From Halieaceae bacterium (GTDB lineage: Bacteria; Pseudomonadota; Gammaproteobacteria; Pseudomonadales; Halieaceae): a stretch of 5,477 nucleotides of DNA. The DNA is taken from positions 1 to 5,477 of the forward strand of contig QXYP01000141.1 in assembly GCA_009886815.1 (NCBI GenBank). Reading direction: 5' to 3'. Shown here piece after piece: positions 1 to 5,477 of this stretch. Every line of letters starts with the position of its first letter. Position 1 is the first letter of the stretch. The position numbers and the translations under genes are program-made. Below the pieces are notes generated by a model. The model saw nothing but the letters and a program-made list of their open reading frames with translations, ran no database searches and was not told where the DNA came from.

Positions 1-6
1 GGTTCG

Positions 7-34
7 CTGATGAGCTGCCAAGGCTCTCTATCAG
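7..34 (-). other. Imperfect hairpin directly after the ytfJ stop codon
   Basis: The bases immediately downstream of the ytfJ stop form an inverted repeat. CTGAT pairs with ATCAG and GAGC pairs with GCTC, leaving a three-base bulge on one side and a seven-base loop. Read on the minus strand it is followed by CGAACC up to the window edge, so there is no U-tract and it is not a canonical intrinsic terminator. It could be a 3'-end stabilising stem, part of a Rho-dependent end, or chance. The position flush with the stop codon is the main reason to record it. Confidence 0.25.
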
Positions 35-670
35 TTATTCCGAGGCAATTAAGTTACGGAGCACCTGAAAACTGCGTTCGAAATCAGCTTTAGAGGGGGC
101 GCCCAGGATAACATCGACGACCAGGCCTTTTCGGTCCACCACCACAAAAGCAGCCTGCTGGGTCAAATTCCAGGTAGCCTGGCCGATCCCCTGTTCGTCC
201 AGAACCAGTGTTGCCCTAGTGAAGATTCGCTGCTCATCAACCACGGCACTGCGCACAAAGGGTTTTACAAACGCCGAGGTCACCTCTAGGTTAACGACAG
301 CTGTAATGTCATAGCGGTCAAAATCAAGCTCTCGCCGCATGCGTTCGGTCATTGGGTCGTAAAGATCACCGCCCTTACGGGTGCCAGCAACGTATTGGAG
401 CACCTGAACCTTGTTTGAACTGCCGGGCCAAGACCAGGGGGCCAGTGAGTAGCCATCGCCGTCGAGGATAACCTGGCCGCCTTCGGTGATGGTCACGGGG
501 GGCAGAGGCTCTCCTAAGATTAGGTTGGCCTTGGCATTGGCGTCGGCGGATCCGGGAAGGCTACACAGCAGCAGGCCGATGGCTGCCGCCGCAGTGACCC
601 AGCTTCGATTAAATCGCGAACGCTGCCCACCTAGGAGGGACGTTTTCTCGCGGATTATCGAGACGTTCAC
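35..670 (-). CDS. ytfJ: YtfJ family exported protein (thioredoxin-like fold)
   Basis: This 211-residue protein belongs to the YtfJ family, small periplasmic proteins with a thioredoxin-like fold and no settled function. It matches my recollection of E. coli YtfJ along its length: GEPLPPVTI near residues 53-61, [10 protein letters not shown] near 88-97, a [10 protein letters not shown] block, and [10 protein letters not shown] near the C-terminus. The start is GTG, overlapping the ygiQ stop by four bases (GTGA), with a GAGG ribosome binding site eight bases upstream. No other usable start lies close by. The N-terminus looks like a Sec signal peptide with an unusually long basic n-region (Arg7, Lys9, Arg17, Arg19, Arg22), a hydrophobic core at about 25-38 and likely cleavage after Ala44 or Ala46. 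The only cysteine (Cys36) lies in the signal peptide, so the mature protein has no CxxC and cannot be a classical thiol oxidoreductase. At 211 residues it is longer than E. coli YtfJ, mostly because of the n-region. It is the last gene of the four-gene minus-strand operon. Confidence 0.9.
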   Translation of the reverse strand: MNVSIIREKTSLLGGQRSRFNRSWVTAAAAIGLLLCSLPGSADANAKANLILGEPLPPVTITEGGQVILDGDGYSLAPWSWPGSSNKVQVLQYVAGTRKGGDLYDPMTERMRRELDFDRYDITAVVNLEVTSAFVKPFVRSAVVDEQRIFTRATLVLDEQGIGQATWNLTQQAAFVVVDRKGLVVDVILGAPSKADFERSFQVLRNLIASE

Positions 671-2817
671 TTTAGTTGCCTCGGAGGCAGACCGGTATGC
701 TGTGTCGCGAACGAATTGCCCTTGCCTGTTACCCGCCTATGTCGTTTTGGTGGATCTCTTGACGGTACCAGATGAAGCTTGCCGTTACCGATCAGGTCAC
801 GGCGCCCCATGCGCTTGAGCTCTTCTCGCAGCAGGGGCCAGTTTTCCGGGTCGTGGTAGCGCAGGAAAGCTTTGTGTAGCCGGCGCTGCTTGAGCTTGTT
901 CACCACAGGGACGGCATCACTGTTTCGGCGGACTCGTTTCAGCGGGTTGTGGCGGCTGTGATACATGGCCGTTGCGGTGGCCATGGGGGATGGATAAAAG
1001 GTTTGTACCTGATCAGCCTTAAATTTGTTGTGCTTGAGCCATAGAGCAAGATTCACCATGTCCTCATCCCGAGTGCCGGGGTGTGCCGCGATGAAATAAG
1101 GGATGAGATACTGTTTTTTGCCGGCTTGTTTGGAGTAGGTATCAAACAGGGTTTTGAAGCGTTCGTAGGTACCAATGCCGGGTTTCATCATGTGCCCCAG
1201 AGGCCCGTCTTCTGTGTGCTCCGGGGCTATTTTCAAATAGCCACCCACATGATGCGTGACCAATTCCTTCACGTACTCGGGGGTTTCCACGGCCAGATCG
1301 TAGCGCAGTCCCGAGGCGATCAAGACTTTTTTGACTCCCGGAACTGCCCGGGCGCGTCGGTACAGCGATACCAGGGGAGTCTGGTCGGTGTTCAGGTTTT
1401 TACAGATGCCTGGAAAGACGCAAGATAGCTTGCGACATTTCGCTTCGACTTCTTTGCTCTTGCAGGCCAACCGCCACATATTAGCAGTGGGTCCGCCCAG
1501 GTCGGAGATGACTCCGGTGAACGCTGGGCTGGTGTCCCTAATTTTTTCGACTTCCCGAATAATAGAATCTTCAGAGCGGTTCTGAATAATACGGCCTTCA
1601 TGCTCAGTAATCGAACAGAAGGTGCACCCGCCGAAGCAGCCCCGCATAATGTTGACGGAGTGTTGAATCATTTCGAAGGCGGGTACCTTAGCCTCGCCAT
1701 AAGATGGGTGGGCGCGACGTGCATAAGGCAGCTCAAAAACCCAGTCGAGCTCTTCCGTTTCGAGTGGAATAGGCGGTGGGTTAATCCACACATCTCTATC
1801 TCCATGCCCCTGTATCAGAGGGAGGGCATTGTAGGGATTGGTCTCTTTATGCAGAACTCTTGAGGCGTGAGCGTAAAGCACAGGATCATCGCGCACCTGT
1901 TCGAAAGAGGGTATGCGAATCACACTAGCGGCGGGGTTCTTTGCCGGCATAATACGAACAGCTTGCACCGAGTCGTCAGACGTCTCGTCGGTATCACACT
2001 GGCTGGGTGCCATGCCTTCATAGGGGTTTGGGTGCACATCGACAGGACCTGGATTATCAACATCGGTAGAACGCAGTTCTCTAAATCCCGGCTCGACCCC
2101 CCGGGTGATAAATGCGGTGCCGCGTATACCGCGTAGCGTCGATATAGCTTCTCCGGCGGCGAGGCGATGTGTTAATTCCACGATCGCTCGCTCGGCGTTG
2201 CCAAATAACAATAGGTCTGCGCGGGAATCGAGCAATACCGACCGCCGAACTTTTTCACTCCAGTAGTCATAGTGGGCAATGCGCCGCAGGCTAGCCTCAA
2301 TGCCTCCAATGACAATAGGCACATCGTTGAAGGCCTCACGCACGCGCTGACTATAAACAGTCACCGCGCGATCCGGCCGCAACCCCGCGTGATCGCCCGG
2401 CGTGTAGGCATCGTCATTACGCCGCTTACGGTCTGCGGTGTAATGATTAATCATTGAGTCCATATTACCCGCGGCGATGCCCATATAAAGGTTGGGCTTA
2501 CCCAATGCTTTAAAGGGATCTGCGCTATGCCAGTCAGGCTGCGCGATGATGCCTACGCGATAGCCCTGGCCTTCGAGCACCCGTCCAATGACGGCCATAC
2601 CAAAGCTGGGGTGATCAACATAGGCATCTCCCGTGACTACGATAACGTCGCAGCTGTCCCAGCCCAACAAGTCCATCTCTTCCCGAGACGTGGGTAAAAA
2701 AGGCGCGGGACCCAAACATTCAGCCCAGAATTTCCGGTAGCCAAAGATGGGAGTTACTGCGGTGTTTTGGGCAGAAGTTGCGGCTTCAGCGTTTGGCGCT
2801 GTGTGACCCAATTTCAT
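667..2817 (-). CDS. ygiQ: YgiQ family radical SAM protein (UPF0313)
   Basis: This 716-residue cytoplasmic protein is a clear YgiQ orthologue; the family is widespread but its reaction and substrate are not known to me. The N-terminal third (about 30-250) carries the family hallmarks [21 protein letters not shown] and GGIEASLRR, and looks like a Rossmann-type domain. Residues about 260-300 are a variable, partly acidic linker. The radical SAM core follows, with [11 protein letters not shown] giving the C-x3-C-x2-C triad Cys394, Cys398 and Cys401 that should hold a 4Fe-4S cluster and bind S-adenosylmethionine. Further blocks are [25 protein letters not shown] and [20 protein letters not shown] second cysteine group, Cys452, Cys461, Cys466 and Cys472, suggests another metal site. 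The C-terminus (about 610-716) contains the [14 protein letters not shown] block and ends in a basic, probably disordered tail, shorter than in E. coli. The ATG start has GGAG five bases upstream and overlaps the channel gene's stop (ATGA); the gene end overlaps ytfJ in the same way. Assignment to the family is certain; function is not. Confidence 0.96.
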   Translation of the reverse strand: MKLGHTAPNAEAATSAQNTAVTPIFGYRKFWAECLGPAPFLPTSREEMDLLGWDSCDVIVVTGDAYVDHPSFGMAVIGRVLEGQGYRVGIIAQPDWHSADPFKALGKPNLYMGIAAGNMDSMINHYTADRKRRNDDAYTPGDHAGLRPDRAVTVYSQRVREAFNDVPIVIGGIEASLRRIAHYDYWSEKVRRSVLLDSRADLLLFGNAERAIVELTHRLAAGEAISTLRGIRGTAFITRGVEPGFRELRSTDVDNPGPVDVHPNPYEGMAPSQCDTDETSDDSVQAVRIMPAKNPAASVIRIPSFEQVRDDPVLYAHASRVLHKETNPYNALPLIQGHGDRDVWINPPPIPLETEELDWVFELPYARRAHPSYGEAKVPAFEMIQHSVNIMRGCFGGCTFCSITEHEGRIIQNRSEDSIIREVEKIRDTSPAFTGVISDLGGPTANMWRLACKSKEVEAKCRKLSCVFPGICKNLNTDQTPLVSLYRRARAVPGVKKVLIASGLRYDLAVETPEYVKELVTHHVGGYLKIAPEHTEDGPLGHMMKPGIGTYERFKTLFDTYSKQAGKKQYLIPYFIAAHPGTRDEDMVNLALWLKHNKFKADQVQTFYPSPMATATAMYHSRHNPLKRVRRNSDAVPVVNKLKQRRLHKAFLRYHDPENWPLLREELKRMGRRDLIGNGKLHLVPSRDPPKRHRRVTGKGNSFATQHTGLPPRQLK
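677..689 (-). promoter_or_regulatory. Small palindrome covering the ytfJ ribosome binding site
   Basis: The sequence is an exact inverted repeat, six bases each side of a single central base. In the mRNA it can fold as a five-base-pair stem with a three-base loop, and its 3' arm contains the GAGG ribosome binding site of ytfJ. It lies inside the last codons of ygiQ. Ribosomes finishing ygiQ would melt it and expose the site. That role is inference; the palindrome and its overlap with the site are seen directly. Confidence 0.4.
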
Positions 2818-3686
2818 GAATTCTCCAGGCCCGAAGCTGTATTGCGAACAGATTCAGGCATATCCAGTTTCCCGCCGCAGTGTTTGCAGAAGTCAGCGTC
2901 AGGGGTGTGCTCGCCGGCGGAACAGATAGGGCAGTTCCAATTGGCGTAAAGGATACGGCGTTTATTTAGCCGCTCCCACAGTTTGGCCGTAATAATGGCT
3001 GTTGGTACGGCCAAAATCGAGTAGCCCACTAGCATACCAAAAGCCGCCAGCGTTTTCCCTAGGCCTGTTTGGGGTGTGAGATCGCCGTAACCTACCGTAG
3101 TGATAGTCACCACAGCCCAGTAAACGCTGAGGGGAATGCTGGAGAAACCGTGTTCAGGGCCTTCAATGACATAAATCAGACAGGCAAATACGATGACGAC
3201 AATCATGACCAGAGCAAAGAAAACCAGAATGGTCTTGGCGGTATTACGCAGCACCTTGAGGATTTCTGTGAGCTCTGCAAACAGTTCAAACAGGCTGAGA
3301 ACGCGAAAAATGCGCATCACCCTGACGAGTCGAATAATCAGTAGCGGCGCAGCTTCGGGAACCAGTAGCGCAATGTAGGTAGGCATCAGCGCAAGCAGGT
3401 CTACGACACCCCAGAAACTCTTAAGGTAGGCGCCCCTGTTGCTGGCACACCAGATTCTGGTGAGGTATTCCAGGGTGAATAGCAGCGTAAAGGCGACCTC
3501 CAACTGCATGAAAAGTTGACCGTACTGGGCATGAAACGCTGCGACAGAATCCAGCATTACTACGGTCACACTCAAGACAATGATGCCCAAAAGGCACAGA
3601 TCAAACGCCTTGCCTGCGGGTGTTGTCGTGCCGAAGATAATGGTTTCCGCTTGTTCTTGGCGTTCACTTTGGTGTCTATTACTCAA
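2814..3686 (-). CDS. Six-helix voltage-gated-type potassium channel with C-terminal zinc ribbon
   Basis: This 290-residue inner-membrane protein is a Kv-type ion channel subunit, expected to work as a tetramer passing K+. Hydrophobic segments fit S1 (about 28-46), S2 (60-79), S3 (91-109), S4 (115-131), S5 (150-174) and S6 (212-234). S4 carries arginines at every third residue (Arg119, 122, 125, 128), the voltage-sensor pattern, with likely counter-charges Glu73 in S2 and Asp96 in S3. The pore loop has the potassium filter TVGYGD at 197-202. After S6 comes a short basic linker and then a CPIC...CKHCGG zinc ribbon (Cys252, 255, 267, 270), so the cytosolic tail is a metal-binding knob rather than an RCK or cyclic-nucleotide domain. 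The start is TTG, chosen because GGAG lies eight bases upstream and because it overlaps the tesA stop (TTGA). The next Met is Met44, inside S1. The gene sits between tesA and ygiQ. Potassium selectivity is well supported; the gating stimulus is unknown. Confidence 0.93.
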   Translation of the reverse strand: MSNRHQSERQEQAETIIFGTTTPAGKAFDLCLLGIIVLSVTVVMLDSVAAFHAQYGQLFMQLEVAFTLLFTLEYLTRIWCASNRGAYLKSFWGVVDLLALMPTYIALLVPEAAPLLIIRLVRVMRIFRVLSLFELFAELTEILKVLRNTAKTILVFFALVMIVVIVFACLIYVIEGPEHGFSSIPLSVYWAVVTITTVGYGDLTPQTGLGKTLAAFGMLVGYSILAVPTAIITAKLWERLNKRRILYANWNCPICSAGEHTPDADFCKHCGGKLDMPESVRNTASGLENS

Positions 3687-4366
3687 GGCTTTGACTCCGC
3701 TAATTGAACAAGTGGTAAAACATACGGAAGAACATTTTCAAGAAGCAGGGACTGCGCGCTCGCTGTAGGGTGAATGCCATCTCCCTGCATTAACTCGGCA
3801 TCAAGAGCAATGTTGGACAGAATAAACGGCGCGATGCTGGCGTGGGTTTGCTCCGCGACGATAGTATAACTGTCGCGAAAGAGGGTGGTGTAGCGACTAC
3901 CGAAATTGGGTGGGATTTCCATGCTGAGGAGCAGCACGCTAGCCCCCGCGTTTTGAGCACTGAGTGAGAGTGTCGTGAGGTTTTGTCGAAGCTTTGTAAT
4001 GGGGAACCCCCGCAGCCCGTCGTTGCCGCCCAGCTCGATAACAACAACGTCTGGACTATGACGTTGTAACAGATCGGGTAAGCGCTGAAGTCCACCTCCT
4101 GTCGTATCGCCAGATATACTTGCGTTGATTACCATCCAGCCGGTTTGATTCTTGTTTAAGTGTTCTTGCAGTAGCGCGACCCAGCCCTGCTCTAGATCCA
4201 TGCCGTAGGCGGCACTAATGCTGTCTCCCAGCACTAAGAGTTGCTTAGGGGCGCTGACAGCCGTCGGCGCTAAAAAAGGTTGAGCGGCAATAATGACGAC
4301 GGCGAATCCGCGCCCTAGTCTGGGACGTAAGTTGTGCCAGAGGTACGTAAGCATGATCAAAACCAT
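3683..4366 (-). CDS. tesA: TesA-type periplasmic esterase (acyl-CoA thioesterase I / lysophospholipase L1)
   Basis: This is a GDSL/SGNH hydrolase that cleaves acyl thioesters, aryl esters and lysophospholipids in the periplasm. With the chosen start the protein has 227 residues. All catalytic blocks are visible: LGDSIS with nucleophile Ser49, SISGDT with oxyanion Gly86, ELGGNDGLRG with Asn115, and DGIHP with Asp196 and His199. Their spacing agrees with E. coli TesA to within a few residues. An N-terminal signal peptide has arginines at 14, 16 and 19, a hydrophobic core from about 21 and probable cleavage after Ala39. Two starts are possible: ATG at 4366, preceded by GGAG four bases upstream, and ATG at 4354, which has no site at usable distance. 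The first is preferred, though its spacing is short. Either way the start region overlaps ybbA on the other strand. The frame stays open up to 4543, but that part is antisense to the ybbA Walker A region and is not coding. The gene heads an operon continuing into the channel gene by a four-base overlap. Confidence 0.95.
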   Translation of the reverse strand: MVLIMLTYLWHNLRPRLGRGFAVVIIAAQPFLAPTAVSAPKQLLVLGDSISAAYGMDLEQGWVALLQEHLNKNQTGWMVINASISGDTTGGGLQRLPDLLQRHSPDVVVIELGGNDGLRGFPITKLRQNLTTLSLSAQNAGASVLLLSMEIPPNFGSRYTTLFRDSYTIVAEQTHASIAPFILSNIALDAELMQGDGIHPTASAQSLLLENVLPYVLPLVQLAESKP

Positions 4367-4375
4367 TAATCTCCA
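4339..4375. promoter_or_regulatory. Overlapping divergent translation starts of tesA and ybbA
   Basis: On the plus strand AGAGG (4339-4343) lies nine bases before the ybbA ATG at 4353. On the minus strand TGGAGA (4375-4370) precedes the tesA ATG at 4366. A second minus-strand ATG at 4354 shares the palindrome CATG (4352-4355) with the ybbA ATG, so those two start codons overlap head to head. There is no non-coding spacer: each gene's promoter and 5' leader must lie inside the other gene. A GATC site (4355-4358) falls on the ybbA start. Confidence 0.7.
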
Positions 4376-5018
4376 GAAGTCGGTGCCGATAGCTGACGGC
4401 GTGTTGGAAATCCTGCGGGGCATTAGCTTCGAAATCAAGCAGGGTGACACCGCCGCTATTGTAGGGGTATCCGGTTCTGGAAAGTCGACCCTTCTCGGTT
4501 TGTTGGCCGGATTAGATGTTGCCTCCGGGGGTGACGTGATCATTGACGGCCAGTCCCTGGCCGCTCTCGATGAAGACGAACGTGCTGCGCTACGCGCTGA
4601 AAAGGTAGGCTTTGTGTTTCAAAGCTTCCAGCTGCTCCCTGCGTTAACGGCGCTAGAAAACGTTATGTTGCCGCTGGAGCTTTCGGGTAATAACTCAGCG
4701 CTGGCTCGCGCTACCGGGTATTTGGAGCGTGTTGGCCTCGATCATCGCCTTAATCATTACCCCAGTATGCTCTCAGGCGGGGAGCAGCAGCGCGTGGCGA
4801 TCGCAAGGGCGTTTGCGGCGAGACCGCAAATATTATTTGCAGATGAGCCAACCGGTAATTTAGACAAGGCAACCGGAGATACTGTGATTGAGTTGTTGTT
4901 TGACTTAAACCGCTCTGAGGGTACGACTTTGGTGCTGGTGACCCATGATGAGCGTCTTGCTAAGCGCTGTAATCAGCAGTTTGTTATGGAGAGTGGCGAC
5001 TTAGAGGCAGCCCATTGA
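4353..5018 (+). CDS. ybbA: YbbA ABC transporter ATPase (LolD/MacB-like family)
   Basis: This 221-residue cytoplasmic ATPase powers the YbbP permease. All ABC motifs are intact: Walker A GVSGSGKST (38-46), Q-loop Gln90 in VFQSF, signature LSGGEQQ (140-146), Walker B ILFADE (160-165) with catalytic Glu165, D-loop GNLD (168-171) and switch His198. Length and sequence agree with E. coli YbbA, including GFVFQSF and the FADEPTGNLD stretch. The start is the ATG with AGAGG nine bases upstream. An in-frame ATG at 4293 would add 20 residues antisense to the tesA signal peptide; that version has only a weak binding site and no family support. The gene is divergent from tesA and lies 17 bases before ybbP. 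YbbA with YbbP forms an ABC machine thought to move hydrophobic molecules at the inner membrane rather than pump a solute. As I recall, structural work on E. coli puts TesA in the same complex, which fits the arrangement here. Confidence 0.95.
   Translation: MIKTINLQKSVPIADGVLEILRGISFEIKQGDTAAIVGVSGSGKSTLLGLLAGLDVASGGDVIIDGQSLAALDEDERAALRAEKVGFVFQSFQLLPALTALENVMLPLELSGNNSALARATGYLERVGLDHRLNHYPSMLSGGEQQRVAIARAFAARPQILFADEPTGNLDKATGDTVIELLFDLNRSEGTTLVLVTHDERLAKRCNQQFVMESGDLEAAH
4458..4488 (-). promoter_or_regulatory. Candidate tesA promoter inside ybbA
   Basis: On the minus strand, TACAAT (4463-4458) differs from the -10 consensus at one position. It is preceded after 19 bases by TCGACT (4488-4483), a weak -35 match. 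Transcription would begin near 4450, leaving a leader of about 85 bases before the tesA ATG. A promoter for tesA must lie within ybbA given the absence of an intergenic region, but this particular match is weak on its -35 side and could be chance. Confidence 0.2.
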
Positions 5019-5035
5019 GAGCGGGAAGCCGTGGT

Positions 5036-5477
5036 ATGAATCCGGCAATTCTTTTACTGAGAGACTGGCGTGGCGGCGAGCTGGGGGTGCTACTTGCAGC
5101 ACTCCTGCTTGCGGTATCTGTGGTCGTTGGTATCAGTGCTTTTGTCAACAGCCTCCAGTCGGCGCTGATAAGCGAAAGTTTGCGCTTTCTTGCGGCTGAT
5201 CGTGTGATAAGAAGCGGCCAATCCATTTCTGATGAATGGACGGCAAGGGCGGAGGTTGAAGGGCTGATGGTGGCTCAAACCCTAGGGTTTCCATCCATGG
5301 CGGTCACTGAGAGTGACAATTTATATCTCGCTTCTGTCATGGCTGTCAGTTCAGGTTATCCACTGCGAGGGGAGCTGCTGTCTAGTGCTACTCCTTATGG
5401 TGAGGTGCGATCTGATGCTGGCATTCCCAAGCCCGGGGAGGCGTGGTTGGCGCCGCGACTTTTTGCACTTTTGGAGG
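5036..5477 (+). CDS. ybbP: YbbP ABC transporter permease, N-terminal part (cut by window edge)
   Basis: From the ATG at 5036 an open frame runs to the right edge without a stop, giving the first 147 residues of a protein whose family is usually about 800 residues. A GGGAAG ribosome binding site lies seven bases upstream, and the gene starts 17 bases after ybbA. The residues fit the FtsX/MacB-like permease YbbP: a short cytoplasmic start with LLRDWRGGEL, one transmembrane helix at about 16-37, then the periplasmic region. There LRFLAADRVIRS (49-60) and LAPRLFALL near the edge match the equivalent E. coli blocks (GDRALRS and LAPRLMALL, from memory). In the complete family two four-helix modules surround large periplasmic domains; only the first helix and the start of a periplasmic domain are visible here. 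It should be the membrane partner of YbbA, transmitting ATP-driven motion to the periplasmic side where TesA acts. Confidence 0.92.
   Translation, partial: MNPAILLLRDWRGGELGVLLAALLLAVSVVVGISAFVNSLQSALISESLRFLAADRVIRSGQSISDEWTARAEVEGLMVAQTLGFPSMAVTESDNLYLASVMAVSSGYPLRGELLSSATPYGEVRSDAGIPKPGEAWLAPRLFALLE

Noticed and set aside
557..569. Possible lipoprotein signal in YtfJ (LLLCS around Cys36)
   Set aside because: The residue before the cysteine is Leu, not Gly, Ala or Ser, so the lipobox is not met; a plain signal peptide with cleavage after Ala44 or Ala46 fits better.
486..818. Plus-strand open frame opposite ytfJ and the end of ygiQ
   Set aside because: It lies antisense to two well-recognised genes and its translation has no recognisable domain.
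1081..2136. Several plus-strand open frames opposite ygiQ
   Set aside because: All are antisense to the strongly conserved ygiQ core and show low-complexity shadow translations without family features.
3790..4095. Minus-strand frame inside tesA in another phase
   Set aside because: It overlaps the catalytic blocks of tesA in a different frame and has no recognisable content.
4293..4352. Earlier in-frame ATG for ybbA at 4293
   Set aside because: The extra 20 residues are antisense to the tesA signal peptide, the upstream binding site is weak, and the YbbA family begins close to the ATG at 4353, which has AGAGG at good distance.
4367..4543. Upstream extension of the tesA reading frame to an ATG at 4543
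   Set aside because: It would add 59 residues antisense to the conserved Walker A region of ybbA and place a non-signal sequence before a clear signal peptide. The internal ATG at 4366 with a ribosome binding site fits the family.
4984..5278. Minus-strand frames opposite the start of ybbP
   Set aside because: The plus strand here encodes a clear YbbP N-terminus; the antisense translations are serine/arginine-rich shadows.
1..5477. Search for a mobile element, CRISPR array, tRNA or defence system
   Set aside because: No direct repeats, transposase or integrase fragments, spacer-like periodicity or tRNA-like arms were seen by eye. The window is filled end to end by conserved chromosomal genes.

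Overview
This 5.5-kb window looks like ordinary chromosome from a gammaproteobacterium. The YgiQ, YtfJ, TesA, YbbA and YbbP proteins all read like orthologues of the Escherichia coli families. The gene order is not enteric, which fits a free-living or marine lineage, but I cannot place the genus. There is no sign of a mobile element, CRISPR array, tRNA or rRNA. Coding density is almost complete, and no stretch over 300 bases lacks a gene.

Layout: four genes run leftward on the minus strand from a divergent point near 4353-4366. In order of transcription they are tesA (periplasmic SGNH esterase), a six-helix voltage-gated-type potassium channel with a C-terminal zinc ribbon, ygiQ (a large uncharacterised radical SAM protein) and ytfJ (exported thioredoxin-fold protein). 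Each of the three junctions is a 4-base stop/start overlap (TTGA, ATGA, GTGA), so the genes are very probably one transcript with coupled translation. Two genes run rightward: ybbA (ABC ATPase) and ybbP (its FtsX-like permease, cut by the right edge). The tesA and ybbA start regions overlap, so there is no intergenic spacer between the two transcription units.

How they may work together: YbbA and YbbP form an inner-membrane ABC machine of the mechanotransmission (MacB/LolD-like) type that is genetically, and reportedly physically, linked to TesA, which hydrolyses acyl esters in the periplasm. The head-to-head arrangement puts all three under one shared control region. The channel, YgiQ and YtfJ then ride on the tesA transcript; why is unknown. 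The points most worth a second look are the second four-cysteine motif in YgiQ, the channel/zinc-ribbon fusion inside this operon, the chain of coupled overlaps with three different start codons, and a small hairpin covering the ytfJ ribosome binding site.
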